NCBI GenBank assembly: GCA_963851085.1
Contig: CAWKNX010000010.1
Coordinates: 62,001 to 126,000 of the forward strand
Origin: DATFVJ01 sp963851085
GTDB lineage: Bacteria; Actinomycetota; Actinomycetes; Streptosporangiales; Streptosporangiaceae
DNA: 64,000 nucleotides
Reading direction: 5' to 3'
The notes beneath the pieces are model-generated. The model saw only the letters and a program-made list of their open reading frames with translations, did no database searches and was not told the DNA's origin. Below, in pieces: positions 19,984 to 29,571 of this stretch (positions are counted from its first letter, which is position 1; every line of letters begins with the position of its first letter). Position numbers and translations under genes: made by a program.

Positions 19984-22900
19984 GCCCCGCCGAACCCCGG
20001 ACCCTCATGCGCTGGATCATCAGCTCCAGCCTGAGGTTCCGCTATCTCGTCGTCGCCGCGGCGGCCGGCATGATGGTCATCGGCATCGCGGTCATCCCTT
20101 CGATGCACGTCGACGTATTCCCCGAGTTCGCGCCGCCGCGGGTGCTTGTCCAGACCGCCTGCGTCGGCCTGTCGACGTCCGACGTCGAGCAACTCGTCAC
20201 GGTGCCCCTCGAGGCCTCGATGAATGGCATCCAGGGCCTGGACGACCTGCGGTCGAAGTCAGTGCCGCAGTTGTCGTCAATCGAGGTGGTCTTCAAGTCG
20301 GGCACAGACCCGCTCCGGGCCCGCCAGCTTGTGCAGGAACGGCTGGCCACGGTGGCGCCCAGCCTGCCGACCTGGGCCGCGCCACCGGTGATGCTCGCGC
20401 CGGTATCCGCGACAGGACGTGCCATGCAGGTCGGCATGACCTCCAAGACCCACTCACTCATCGAGATGTCGATGACGGCCTACTGGACGATCCGCGCCCG
20501 GCTCCTGCGGGTGCCGGGAGTCGCCAATGTGGCGATATGGAACGAGCGGCTCCAGCTCATGGCGGTCCAGGCGGAGCCGTCGAAGTTGCTCGCCAAGGGG
20601 GTTTCGCTCAACCAGGTGATGCAGACGACCGCCGATGCGGTGGATTCCGGGCTGCTCAAGTTCTCCACCGGGGCGGTGATTGGCACCGGGGGCACCATAG
20701 ACACGCCGAACCAGCGGATCGGCGTCCGCAATGTCCTGCCTGTCGTGACTCCCGCTGACCTGGCGCAGGTACCAGTCACCACGACTGGGGCCGGAAAAAC
20801 CGTGCGGCTCGGCGACGTAGCGTCCGTGGCGGAGGTGCATCAGCCCCTCATCGGTGACGCGATCATCGACGGGGAACCGGGGCTCTTGCTCGTCGTCGAG
20901 AAGCTCCCCTGGGCGAACAGCCTTCAGATGACGGCCGGGGTCGAACAGGCCATCAGGGATCTCCAGCCAGGGCTACCGGGGGTCAGGTTCGACACGAACG
21001 TGTTCCAGCAGACCGACTTCGTCAAGCTCGCGATCGCCAATCTCACCCAGGCTCTCGTGCTTGGCTTCATCCTTGTCGTGGTCATCCTTGCGCTGTTCCT
21101 TTTCGAGTGGCGCGTGGCGCTGATCAGCATCTTGACGATCCCGCTGTCGCTGGTCACGACGATGCTCGTGCTCTACTGGCGTGGCGCCACCATCAACACC
21201 ATGACCCTGGCTGGCCTGGTGATCGCGCTGGGGGCGGTGGTGGACGACGCGATCATCGACGTCGAGAACATCACCAGGCGCCTGCGGGAGGAACGGCTCA
21301 GCGGCGGTGGCCGGTCGACGTCCGCGGTGGTCCTCAGGGCCTGTCTCGAGGTGCGGAGCCCGATCGTCTACGCGACGCTCATCATCGTCGCCGCGTCGAT
21401 CCCCGTCTTCCTCCTCACCGGGCTCACCGGCGCCTTCTTCCGGCCACTGGCGCTGTCGTACACCCTCGCGATCGTCGCCTCCATGGCGGTCGCGCTCACC
21501 CTGACCCCGGCGCTTGCCCTGCTGCTGCTGCGCGGCGCCCCGATCGAGCGCCGCAAATCCCCGCTGGTGGGCTGGCTGCAGCGGGTCTACACCGCGGGGC
21601 TGTCGCGAATCATCGTCCGCCCGATCGCCGCGTACGCGACGTTCGCCGTCGTGACGATCATCGGCATCGCGGTGTACCCACAGCTCGGGCAGTCGTTGTT
21701 CCCCGGCTTCAAGGAAAGAGATTTCCTCATCCACTGGGTGGCACCACCGGGAACCTCCACCGCCGAGATGGAGCGCTCGACGACGAAGATCAGCCGGGAG
21801 CTGCTGAGAATCCCCGGGGTGCAGAGCGCGGGGGCTCACATCGGCCAGGCCCTCCTCGGCGAGGAGGTCGCCGGCGTCAACCTGGGGGAGATCTGGGTCA
21901 GCCTGTCACCCAAGGCCGACTACGCGGCGACCCTGGAACGGATCCGTTCGGTCGCCAATGGCTACCCAGGCCTGTATCGCGAGGTGCAGACGTACCTCGA
22001 CGAGCGGATCCAGGAGGTGCTTACCGGCGGCAAGGAGCCCATTGTGGTTCGCACATACGGCGAGGACCTGAAAACCCTGCGCGCCAAGTCGGACCAGATC
22101 CTCGAGGTGGTGAAGTCCGTGCGCGGCGTCGTGGATGCCCACCGGGACATCTCCAGCGACGTCCCGCAGGTGAACGTGACCGTCGACCTCCCAACGGCCC
22201 AGCGATACGGCCTCAAGCCAGGAGACGTGCGGAGGGACGCCGCGACCCTCGTCGCGGGCGAGGAGGTCGGCGACATCTTCCGGGCCGGCAAGGCCTACGA
22301 CACCGTCGTCTGGAGCCCGGAATCCACCCGGCGGAACGTCAACGATATCGAGAACCTGCCGATCGACCTCCCGTCAGGAGGGCGGATAAGGCTCGGGTCG
22401 GTTGCGCAGGTGTCGTTGCAGCCCAACCCCAACTCGATCGACCGGCAGGGCGACTCGCGGTACCTCGACGTGGGCGCCAACGTGGCAGGCCGCGACCTCG
22501 GCTCTGTGGTCCGCGAAATCAACACCAAGCTGGCCTCGGTGCACCTGGACCGCGGGTACCACGTCGAGCTCCTGGGCGAGTACAAGGAGCGGCAGATGGC
22601 GCAGAGCCGGCTCCTTGAGTCGGCGCTGATCGCCGGGCTGGCGATCCTGCTCCTGCTACACGCGTCGTTCCGCAACTGGAGGCTCGCGGCGCTCGCCTTC
22701 CTCACCCTTCCGATGGCGCTCGTCGGCGGCATCCTTGCCGCCCGCATGACCAGCGGGATCATCTCGCTCGGTTCGCTGGTCGGCTTCTTCACCGTGTTCG
22801 GGATCGCGGCCCGCAACGGCATCCTGCTGATCAATCACTGCCAGCACCTCGAGACCCGCGAGGGCATGACGTTCGGACCGGCGCTCGTGCTCCGTGGTGC

Positions 22901-23144
22901 ACGGGAAAGGCTGTCGCCGATCCTCATGACCTCGCTGGCCACCGGTCTGGCCCTGGTGCCGCTCGTCGTGCTGGGTGACCGGCCCGGGCATGAGATCGAG
23001 CATCCATTGGCAGTCGTTATCCTCGGCGGGCTTGTCACCTCGACCCTGCTCAACCTGCTCGTCGTCCCGTCGCTGTACCTGCGGTTCGGCAAGGGCCGGC
23101 GTGACAGGCCCGCGCAGGCGGCCGAGCACACGGTCGGCGCGTGA
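19980..23144 (+). CDS. RND efflux pump, CusA/CzcA (heavy-metal) type, second copy
   Basis: 1054 residues, paralogous to the pump at 16361 along its whole length. It has MRWIISSSLRFRYLVVA at TM1, VFPEFAPPRVLVQTACVGLS in the first porter loop, and GAVVDDAIIDVENITRRL in TM4, the canonical HME-RND proton relay. Shared segments such as AQRYGLKPGDVRRDAATL occur in both pumps. Translational coupling to the mini-adaptor and the tandem arrangement suggest a heterotrimeric or alternating pump complex. The substrate is unknown: heavy-metal specificity is a family label only. The C-terminus FGKGRRDRPAQAAEHTVGA is a short cytoplasmic tail. Confidence 0.87.
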   Translation: MSPAEPRTLMRWIISSSLRFRYLVVAAAAGMMVIGIAVIPSMHVDVFPEFAPPRVLVQTACVGLSTSDVEQLVTVPLEASMNGIQGLDDLRSKSVPQLSSIEVVFKSGTDPLRARQLVQERLATVAPSLPTWAAPPVMLAPVSATGRAMQVGMTSKTHSLIEMSMTAYWTIRARLLRVPGVANVAIWNERLQLMAVQAEPSKLLAKGVSLNQVMQTTADAVDSGLLKFSTGAVIGTGGTIDTPNQRIGVRNVLPVVTPADLAQVPVTTTGAGKTVRLGDVASVAEVHQPLIGDAIIDGEPGLLLVVEKLPWANSLQMTAGVEQAIRDLQPGLPGVRFDTNVFQQTDFVKLAIANLTQALVLGFILVVVILALFLFEWRVALISILTIPLSLVTTMLVLYWRGATINTMTLAGLVIALGAVVDDAIIDVENITRRLREERLSGGGRSTSAVVLRACLEVRSPIVYATLIIVAASIPVFLLTGLTGAFFRPLALSYTLAIVASMAVALTLTPALALLLLRGAPIERRKSPLVGWLQRVYTAGLSRIIVRPIAAYATFAVVTIIGIAVYPQLGQSLFPGFKERDFLIHWVAPPGTSTAEMERSTTKISRELLRIPGVQSAGAHIGQALLGEEVAGVNLGEIWVSLSPKADYAATLERIRSVANGYPGLYREVQTYLDERIQEVLTGGKEPIVVRTYGEDLKTLRAKSDQILEVVKSVRGVVDAHRDISSDVPQVNVTVDLPTAQRYGLKPGDVRRDAATLVAGEEVGDIFRAGKAYDTVVWSPESTRRNVNDIENLPIDLPSGGRIRLGSVAQVSLQPNPNSIDRQGDSRYLDVGANVAGRDLGSVVREINTKLASVHLDRGYHVELLGEYKERQMAQSRLLESALIAGLAILLLLHASFRNWRLAALAFLTLPMALVGGILAARMTSGIISLGSLVGFFTVFGIAARNGILLINHCQHLETREGMTFGPALVLRGARERLSPILMTSLATGLALVPLVVLGDRPGHEIEHPLAVVILGGLVTSTLLNLLVVPSLYLRFGKGRRDRPAQAAEHTVGA

Positions 23145-23217
23145 CAACCATGCACATGCCGCAGGCGCGACGCTTGCCGCCGCCGGTCGGGGCATGTCGA
23201 TGAGAAGGGAGCACGTG

Positions 23218-24162
23218 ATGTTCACTCAACGGAGCGTCCGGACGCTCGCGGCGGTGGGCGCGCTCGGCATGGCGCCGCTGCTTGCGTGCGGGGTCACGAG
23301 CGCGGGCGCTGGCGCCACCCCAGGCGCCAGCCAGCATGGCAGCCATCTGGCGGCCGACGCGACGCCGACCGCGGCGGCCCAAACCGTGGCCGTGTTCACG
23401 AGGCCGCCGAAGAAGCACGGCCGTTTCCCCGCTCCCACGAAGGTCAGAAACCGCATGTTCCCCCTGGTGCCAGGAACCCAGTTCGTCTATCGGGGGAAGA
23501 TCGTGGAAGGCGGCCACTCAACGCCGCACAGCGTCGTGTTCACCGTGACCGATCTGACCAAGGTGGTTGACGGCGTGCGCACGGTCGTCGCCTGGGACCG
23601 GGACTTCCTCAAAGGCCAGCTGCAGGAGCAGGAACTCGCGTTCTTCGCCCAGGACGACGAGGGCAACGTGTGGAACTTCGGTGAGTATCCCGAGGAGTAT
23701 GACAACGGCGTGTTCACCGGGGCGCCGAGCACCTGGATCAAGGACGCTGGCGGCGCCTACGGCGGCATCCACATGCTGGCCAGGCCCAAGGTCGGCGCGC
23801 GGTACCTGGAAGGGCTCGTGCCGGCGATCGGGTTCGACGACGTCTCCAAGGTGGTGAGCACCAGTCAGCGGACCTGTGCGCGGACCGGCTGCTACCGGCA
23901 TGTCCTCGTGGTCGACGAGTCGAGCCCCAATGATCCCGCGAGCGGCCATCAGATCAAGTACTACGCACGGCATGTGGGGCTGGTCCGAGTCGGGGCCCGC
24001 GGCGGAGACTCGCAGGAGTTCCTCAGCCTGGTCGCGGTGCGGCACCTCGGCCGGTCCGCACTGGCGAAGGTGCGCGCGTCGGCGTTGGCTATGGACAGGC
24101 GGGCGCACCGCGTCAGCAAGATCTACCGGGTCACCAAACCAGCGGAGCGGCGCCACTGCTGA
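23218..24162 (+). CDS. Secreted protein of unknown function linked to the RND operon
   Basis: 314 residues from ATG 23218, seven bases after GAAGGGAG. The N-terminus (RSVRTLAAVGALGMAPLLAC) is a signal peptide ending in a possible lipobox LLAC. The mature part opens with a Thr/Ala-rich stretch and then PLVPGTQFVYRG, followed by a beta-rich domain (TVTDLTKVVDGVRTVVAWD, DDEGNVWNFGEY). Such proteins occur in actinobacteria beside transporters, with no known activity. It follows the second pump by 73 bp and is probably co-transcribed. It may be a binding or sensor component; no catalytic motif is evident. Two cysteines in TCARTGC could form a disulfide. Confidence 0.65.
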   Translation: MFTQRSVRTLAAVGALGMAPLLACGVTSAGAGATPGASQHGSHLAADATPTAAAQTVAVFTRPPKKHGRFPAPTKVRNRMFPLVPGTQFVYRGKIVEGGHSTPHSVVFTVTDLTKVVDGVRTVVAWDRDFLKGQLQEQELAFFAQDDEGNVWNFGEYPEEYDNGVFTGAPSTWIKDAGGAYGGIHMLARPKVGARYLEGLVPAIGFDDVSKVVSTSQRTCARTGCYRHVLVVDESSPNDPASGHQIKYYARHVGLVRVGARGGDSQEFLSLVAVRHLGRSALAKVRASALAMDRRAHRVSKIYRVTKPAERRHC

Positions 24163-24267
24163 CGCGCGGCATCGGTTTCGCCAGTTGCCCGGTCACGGCG
24201 TCGCGTCAGCGGCGCCCGGGGCGGGTGGCGCCGGCTGCGGCCCGATCCGGCCGCGGCCCGTGGGTCG

Positions 24268-24966
24268 TCAGCGCGCGATGCCACGGCGAAAGGCGTAGCC
24301 GACGAGCTGGGCGCGGTCGCGCATGCCCGTCTTGGCCAGCAGGTGATTGACGTGGGTCTTCACGGTCGCGTCGGAAAGGCGGAACCTGGCGGCGATTTCG
24401 GCGTTGGACAGGCCGGCCGCGATCACGGTGAGCACTTCGAGCTCTCGTGGTGTGAGCCCGTCTGGTGCCTGGTCGCCGCCCCCCGCGGCGCCCGCGGCGC
24501 CTGCGGTGCCGAGGCGCTCGCCGCGCGCGAATGCCTCGACCAGCCGGCGTTGCACGGATGGATCGAGCTGTGCCTGGCCCGCCTCCACCGTGAGCAGGGC
24601 CCGCAGGATCTCCTCTGCGCCGGCGTCCTTGGTGAGAAAGCCGAGTGCCCCGGCGCGCAGCGCCGCGAAGACCGTGTCATCGTCGGAGTAGGTTGTCAGC
24701 ACCACGACGGGGATTCGCGGCTGGTGCAGGCCGAGCCGGCGCGTGGCCTCGACTCCGTCGCAGTTCGGCATGTTGAGGTCCATCAGGACGACGTCGGGCG
24801 CCATGGCCAGCGCTTGCCGCACCGCGTCTTCGCCGTCGACCGCCGTGCCGACCACGTCGATGCCCGGTAGCAGGCCGAGCACCATGGACAGGCCGTCCCG
24901 GACTACCTTCTGGTCGTCCGCCACGAGGACGCGGACGGCACGGGCGCTTTCGACTGCCGAAATCAT
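24268..24966 (-). CDS. NarL/FixJ-type response regulator
   Basis: 232 residues from ATG 24966, which follows AAAAGGAGG; an upstream in-frame start at 25080 lacks one. The receiver domain has the DD pair in VLVADDQKVV, phospho-acceptor Asp63 in VLMDLNMPN, the Thr of VVLTTYSDDD and the Lys of FLTKDAG. A Gly/Ala linker joins it to a LuxR-type HTH (LTPRELEVLTVIAAGLSNAEIA). It should bind DNA as a phosphorylated dimer. It is downstream of the cognate kinase gene with 110 bp between them. Targets are unknown; the neighbouring RND operon is one guess. Confidence 0.92.
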   Translation of the reverse strand: MISAVESARAVRVLVADDQKVVRDGLSMVLGLLPGIDVVGTAVDGEDAVRQALAMAPDVVLMDLNMPNCDGVEATRRLGLHQPRIPVVVLTTYSDDDTVFAALRAGALGFLTKDAGAEEILRALLTVEAGQAQLDPSVQRRLVEAFARGERLGTAGAAGAAGGGDQAPDGLTPRELEVLTVIAAGLSNAEIAARFRLSDATVKTHVNHLLAKTGMRDRAQLVGYAFRRGIAR

Positions 24967-25076
24967 GGCCACCTCCTTTTGCTGTGTTCGTGGGGCCGTG
25001 GTCCTGTATGCCGGGTCAGCAAGACGCTCAGCAACGCGTGACCGGTGCGCGGTCGCTGTTGCCTGGCTCGAGATCC

Positions 25077-26378
25077 TCATGTGGATCCATCCGGGTGAAT
25101 GGGCAGCTGGAGGTGAACGGTGAACCCGCCATCAGACGGGCCCGCGTCCAGCCGCCCGCCCTGCAGCACGGCCCGCTCGGCCATGCTGGTCAGCCCGAAA
25201 CCGTTCGAAAGCAGCCCGGCGTCCACGCCGTCACCGCCGCTGTCGGCCACCGACACGTCGACCCTGTCCGCCGCCCAGCTGATCAGCACCGTTACCTGGG
25301 CTCCACGCCCGGCGTGCTTGGCCACGTTTGTCAGGGCCTCCTGCACCGTGCGGTATATGGTCAACCCGGCCTCGGGACCCAAGGGGCGCTGGGCGCCGTC
25401 GACCCGGAATGTGATGGGGATTCCCGACGCCGAGGCCGTCTCCGAGATCAGGCCGGGCAACCTCGCCGGGCCTGGAATCTCGTCACCCCTGAGCATCTCC
25501 AGTGCGCGACGGGCATTCAGCATGCCGGTCTGGGCCAGCCGGTGCGCACTCGTGATCTGATCCACCAGCCTGTCCCCTACTCCCGTGCTGATGGCGAGCA
25601 TCCGCGCGCCCTCAAGTTGCATGGACAGGCCGGCCAGGCTGTGAGCAAGGACGTCATGCAGTTCGCGCGCCAACCGCGAGCGCTCGGCCAGCGCCGCGGC
25701 CTGTTCTCTGGCGTCGCGGGCAGCCGACTCCTGGGCGAGCAGATGCTCGGCCCGGTGGCGCGCGTCCCTGCTGAAGGCGGCGAAGGCGGAGGTGGTGAAG
25801 AAAATTCCCGCTCCAAGCGCGACGGCGAGGACACTGGTCGCCGGGTTCGCGGACTCATGCGCCTCGGCGGCGGTCACTGCCACCACCACGACCGTCCCCG
25901 CGAGCACCGCCGTACGCCTCGGTGCGCGGAAGGCCAGGCCGGCCAGCGCGACGTAGCCCGCGACGAAACCCGGGCCGTCGGAATAGGGCCAGTCCAGCGC
26001 CGCCCCGCACAGCCCGACCCCGACCAGCGCGGGAACGACCACCCGCAGGTTGCGGATCCGCTCGGAAAGCGCCACCGCGAGCAAGGCGGCGCCAATAGTG
26101 AACAGGCCTATCATGGTGGCGCCGGCAACTCCGGTGGGCAGTCCCGCGGCAAGGATCCCCGCGCCGACGCCGGCCATCGTGATCACGCCGAACGGCACGA
26201 GCCACCGGCGGATGTCGCCGCTGACCACGCCGGGCGGCGGGCCCGTTGCCGCCGGGCCGCTGGGGTGTGCTCGGCCCGCCTGACCAGCGCCTGCAGCCGC
26301 AGGCCCTACGAGAGTGTCCAGGCCGCGGCCGTCGGCGTCACGCTCTGTCACGCGCCCGGATCCAGGGCGGGAAAGCAC
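25077..26378 (-). CDS. Sensor histidine kinase (HisKA_3, NarL partner)
   Basis: 433 residues from GTG 26378, preceded by GCGGAGGAT with a short spacer. About six hydrophobic helices (residues ~55-200, DIRRWLVPFGVITMAGVGAG onward) form a membrane sensor with little extracytoplasmic sequence. They are followed by a coiled segment and the HisKA_3 phosphorylation motif RELHDVLAHSLAG. The HATPase_c domain has its N-box in EALTNVAKHA and a G-box-like GFGLTSMAERA. The sensor type suggests membrane stress or a small diffusible signal rather than a soluble ligand. It forms a two-component pair with the downstream regulator. Confidence 0.9.
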   Translation of the reverse strand: MLSRPGSGRVTERDADGRGLDTLVGPAAAGAGQAGRAHPSGPAATGPPPGVVSGDIRRWLVPFGVITMAGVGAGILAAGLPTGVAGATMIGLFTIGAALLAVALSERIRNLRVVVPALVGVGLCGAALDWPYSDGPGFVAGYVALAGLAFRAPRRTAVLAGTVVVVAVTAAEAHESANPATSVLAVALGAGIFFTTSAFAAFSRDARHRAEHLLAQESAARDAREQAAALAERSRLARELHDVLAHSLAGLSMQLEGARMLAISTGVGDRLVDQITSAHRLAQTGMLNARRALEMLRGDEIPGPARLPGLISETASASGIPITFRVDGAQRPLGPEAGLTIYRTVQEALTNVAKHAGRGAQVTVLISWAADRVDVSVADSGGDGVDAGLLSNGFGLTSMAERAVLQGGRLDAGPSDGGFTVHLQLPIHPDGST

Positions 26379-26390
26379 GGCATCCTCCGC

Positions 26391-26465
26391 CTAAGACCGC
26401 GTGCAGGGGTGCGCGCCGTGCACCGCGTGCACGGCTTGCACCTCCAGCGAGATGATCTTTCTCAT
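26391..26465 (-). CDS. Possible 24-residue leader peptide before the histidine kinase
   Basis: ATG 26465 is preceded by AAAGGGAG at an ideal spacing, and the frame ends at TAG 26391, 12 bp before the kinase start. The peptide begins MRKIISLEVQ and ends HPCTRS, with a His/Val/Ala-rich middle. It could be a translated leader that couples or attenuates kinase expression, or it may be chance. No homologue is recognised. Confidence 0.3.
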   Translation of the reverse strand: MRKIISLEVQAVHAVHGAHPCTRS

Positions 26466-27096
26466 GTCCGCTCCCTTTCTCTTGCATACGAAAAGGACGG
26501 CGGCATGGTTCGAGGTACACATCGGGCGTGTGAAGACTGGCGCCAAACGCACGCGTACCCGTCGCTACCCATTGCGAGTGCGAGCCCCGGTCGTCTCGGC
26601 CTGGTTCCCGTGATTCACTGCGGTGACTCGCCTGCAACCTTGCCGGTCACAACGAACTCACGCACAACCATGTCAGGCCTCCCCCGTGCCGGTCCCTTGG
26701 CGCATGTCTCGATGGAAGCGCGGCAAGTAGGGGCAAATAGGGGACTAAAGCCCCTCTCCTATGGGTCGAAGGTCCCGCTCGAGGAGGCCAGGTACTGGTG
26801 CTACCAGGATGACCAGGCTCCTGATACCCGGAATCACTGCCGCCCCAGCGTGGAGTCCATGACCCAAACCGTCACCAACGCGACCGGGCGGACCGAACCG
26901 CGCCAGGCCGGGCCTGTACCTGCTGATGGGGCGTCCCCGCGACGACGCACGAGCCCTGGACGGCCACGACACGCGGACCGGATCCGGGTCCGCCGGACAG
27001 CTCGCGCGGCCTGGCACGCTTATGCCGATCGAGTGATGTGCCACCGGGCAGCCCTGCAGACCAGATTCGAAACTATTTATGAGGAAAGTCTTTTAA
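26466..27096. other. Divergent intergenic region holding the DosR-like boxes
   Basis: About 630 bp without a supported gene. Frames open through here on both strands lack codon bias and domains. Just before 27097 there is an A/T-rich stretch (GAAACTATTTATGAGGAAAG) that provides the ribosome site for the next gene. The distance between the DosR-like boxes and either gene (275-320 bp) suggests a long leader or a lost gene. Confidence 0.45.
26741..26776. promoter_or_regulatory. Tandem DosR/DevR-like boxes
   Basis: GGGACTAAAGCCCC (26741-26754) matches the DosR core GGGACTWWAGTCCC at 13 of 14 positions. GGGTCGAAGGTCCC (26763-26776) matches at 11 of 14. The centres are 22 bp apart, the spacing seen at paired DosR sites in hypoxia/NO-induced promoters. 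The target is unclear: either the + strand gene at 27097 or the kinase operon on the - strand. Confidence 0.6.
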
Positions 27097-28579
27097 ATGT
27101 CTCTTTCGCGCATCGGCCGCGTCCTGCTTCCCGCAGTCGGCGTGACCCTCGCGGCGCTGGCCCTGCCTCAGATCCAGGGCGAACCCGCGGTTGCCGTGCC
27201 GGTGGCGGTGCCGAGGCAGGCGGTGCCGGCGCGGCCGGTGCCGAAGCGGGCGGTGTGTCACGTGCGCCTTGTGTTCACGTCGTTCGCGGGGGGCAACGAC
27301 GGTGCGAAACCGGATTCGCACCTCATCCGGGCGCGGGACGGCAGTTTCTACGGCGCCACGGAAGGCCTCGGTGGCGGCGACGTCAGTACCGGCGGCTTCA
27401 ACTTCTCCCCCGGCACGGTGTTCAGGCTCTCCCGGCGGGGCGGGCTGACCACGCTGCACGCGTTCTCGAAACGGAATGCGGACGGGTATTACGCGGCCGA
27501 TATGGGCGGCGGCCTCGTCCGGGCCCCGCGCGGTGGGCTGTACGGGATAACGAGTGGCATCATCGGAAACCTCGCGGGAGGCGCCGGATCGGTGTTCCGG
27601 ATCACCCGTGGCGGCAGGGTGAGAACGATCTACAACTTCCCCATCGGGATCACCCCGCCCTACAGCGATCTGGTCGCCCGGCCCGCGCGGGAATCTCTAC
27701 GGCACGACATCGCACACCGTTTTCATGATCACCACTGCTGGCCATCTCACGACGCTGCATGTGTTCGGTCCTGACGACGGTTCCTGGCGGGCGGGCCCGC
27801 TGCTCCGAGGCCGCGGCGGCATCCTCTACGGCACCACATCGCGGGGCGGCCCGCGCGGCGGCGGCACGGTGTTCACGATCAAGCCCAACGGCGCGTTCAG
27901 GACAATCCACGCCATCGCCGCAAGCGGCGCTCCAGGCAGTGGGCCGGTGGGCAGGCTCGTCCAGGACTCGCGCGGCAATCTTTACGGCGGGATACGCGGA
28001 TTCATAGACAACAACGATGCGCAGCGCGGGCAAGGTGCCGTCTTCAAGCTGACACCCGCAGGGGTGCTGACCAGGCTGCACTACTTCTCCTCCGCGCAGA
28101 TCCTCGGCGGCTACTATCCGGTCGGCGGCGTTTCGTGGGGTCGCGACGGCAACCTGTACGGGGTGACGGAGTTCGGTGGGGCAGAGAATTACGGCACGAT
28201 CTTCCGCCTTACCCGTGGCGGCGTCTTTACCACGCTGCACTCGTTCACGATCGGCGGCGGCGGGTACCCACTCGCCGGGCTGACGCTCAGCCCGGGCGGA
28301 ATGTTCTATGGCACGACATCGTCCGGCGCCGCGTCGGGCAACGGCGCCACATTCCGGTTCGCGCCCCCGCGCGTCAGGTGCGCGGGAGCGCTGCCTCGGC
28401 CCGGCCGCGGTCACAGGGCGGCAGGCAGGACGGGGTCTGGCCACGGGCCTGCCGGGCATCGAGGTCATGGCGCAGCGCGCAAAAAGCGGTCCGCCGGGCA
28501 CCGCGGTCGCGGACCGGCGGGCACGCCAGGGTCCGCGTGGCGCCGGCCGGCTGCGCGGAGGGCTGCGCACCGCCAGTAA
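27097..28579 (+). pseudogene. Secreted GloVer-type tandem-repeat protein split by a frameshift
   Basis: Two overlapping frames encode one protein. Frame 1 (27097-27774) starts with a signal peptide (RIGRVLLPAVGVTLAALAL) and repeats of the type GTVFRLSRRGGLTTLHAFS...DGYY. Frame 2 (coding from about 27680, ending 28579) continues with PRGNLYGTTS, GTVFTIKPNGAFRTIHAI, GAVFKLTPAGVLTRLHYF and GTIFRLTRGGVFTTLHSF. These are TIGR03803-like GloVer repeats, presumed beta-propeller blades. The shift lies within about 27672-27690 and equals one inserted base or two lost. After ~28370 the reading becomes Arg/Gly/Ala-rich with no repeats. It is either a pseudogene or a sequencing error; function is unknown, and secreted or cell-surface is likely. 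Confidence 0.7.
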
Positions 28580-28683
28580 GGGCTGCGCACCGCCAGCGAG
28601 AAGCGACACCCGGACCTGAGCGGCATAACTGGCCGATCATCGTTGTGTCACTGGCTGACCGCGGCGTGCGAGCGTAGCCTGCC

Positions 28684-29571
28684 GTGGTGACCAGGATCGC
28701 GACGAGGCTGTTTTCGCGCCGCTACGCCGTGGCATGGCTGTACATCGGCGTCTACAGCCTCTTCGCGGTGATCTACTCGTTCCTGTCGGCGCGGCGCCAT
28801 GCTGAGATCATCGCCTGGTCGAGCACCAACCTGGTCAACCTGCGCCACGACCCGGTGGGATCGCTGGTGACCTCCGCCTTTATCCCTGGCGATCCGGCGA
28901 TCACGTGGGTGATCCTCGGCGCACTCGGGCTGTTCACGGTCAACCGGTTGCTCGGGAACGTGCGCACGGCACTGCTCCTCGTGGCCGGCCATGTGGTCGG
29001 CACGCTGGCCAGCGAGGGAATCGTCGGCTACCAGGTCAGCCGCGCGATCTTGCCGCAGTCCGCGCGCACCCTCGTCGACGTCGGAGCTTCCTATGTCATC
29101 GTGTGCGCGCTCGTGGCCGCCACCTTGTATGGCTCATGGGTGGAGCGGGTGGCCGCCGGAGCGGGTTTTGCCGTGCTCTCGATTTATATCTTCCGCGGGA
29201 TTTCCCAGCTCCAGATGACGGCGGTGGGTCACCTTACCGCGGTCGTGACCGGCGCCGTGCTCGGCGGCCTGCTGCTGCGGAGCGCCCACCGTGCCGGCCG
29301 CCTGCATCGTGCTGGCAGCCTCCACCGTGCCGGGCGCAGCGCTGAGCCCGGGCCCAACCCGGCAGGGTCGGCCACTTACGAGACGACGGTTCCCACCAGA
29401 TGCCCGATGCCGAACGTCACCGCCGCGGCGGCCGTGCCGAGCGCCAGTTGCCGCACCGCCCCGCACCAGAACGGCCGGATGGTGAGCCGTGCGACGATCC
29501 CGCCGCCGATGAATGCCGCGAGCGCGGAGACAGCGAGCGACACGCCGAGGACTGGCAGGCCCGTCAGGTAG
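28684..29571 (+). CDS. Rhomboid-like integral membrane protein
   Basis: 295 residues with about six hydrophobic segments between residues ~12 and 200. A G-A-S in LVDVGASYVIV and a His in VGHLTAVVTGAVLGG sit where rhomboid proteases carry their Ser and His, but the classical GxSG is not complete, so proteolytic activity is uncertain. Actinobacterial 'rhomboid-like' proteins of this type are common and uncharacterised. Residues ~230-295 are hydrophilic low-complexity sequence translated antisense to a VIT/CCC1 remnant, so the natural C-terminus may once have been earlier and extended by a deletion. Confidence 0.65.
   Translation: MVTRIATRLFSRRYAVAWLYIGVYSLFAVIYSFLSARRHAEIIAWSSTNLVNLRHDPVGSLVTSAFIPGDPAITWVILGALGLFTVNRLLGNVRTALLLVAGHVVGTLASEGIVGYQVSRAILPQSARTLVDVGASYVIVCALVAATLYGSWVERVAAGAGFAVLSIYIFRGISQLQMTAVGHLTAVVTGAVLGGLLLRSAHRAGRLHRAGSLHRAGRSAEPGPNPAGSATYETTVPTRCPMPNVTAAAAVPSASCRTAPHQNGRMVSRATIPPPMNAASAETASDTPRTGRPVR

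Noticed and set aside
21107..22618. A 503-codon + strand frame inside the second RND gene
   Set aside because: It is out of frame with a protein that carries all RND motifs, and its sequence is Arg/Pro/Gly noise.
24984..27728. A very long open frame (914 codons) on the + strand across the kinase and regulator genes
   Set aside because: It is an antisense reading of the HK/RR genes in GC-rich DNA. It has no domain, no ribosome site and the wrong codon-position bias.
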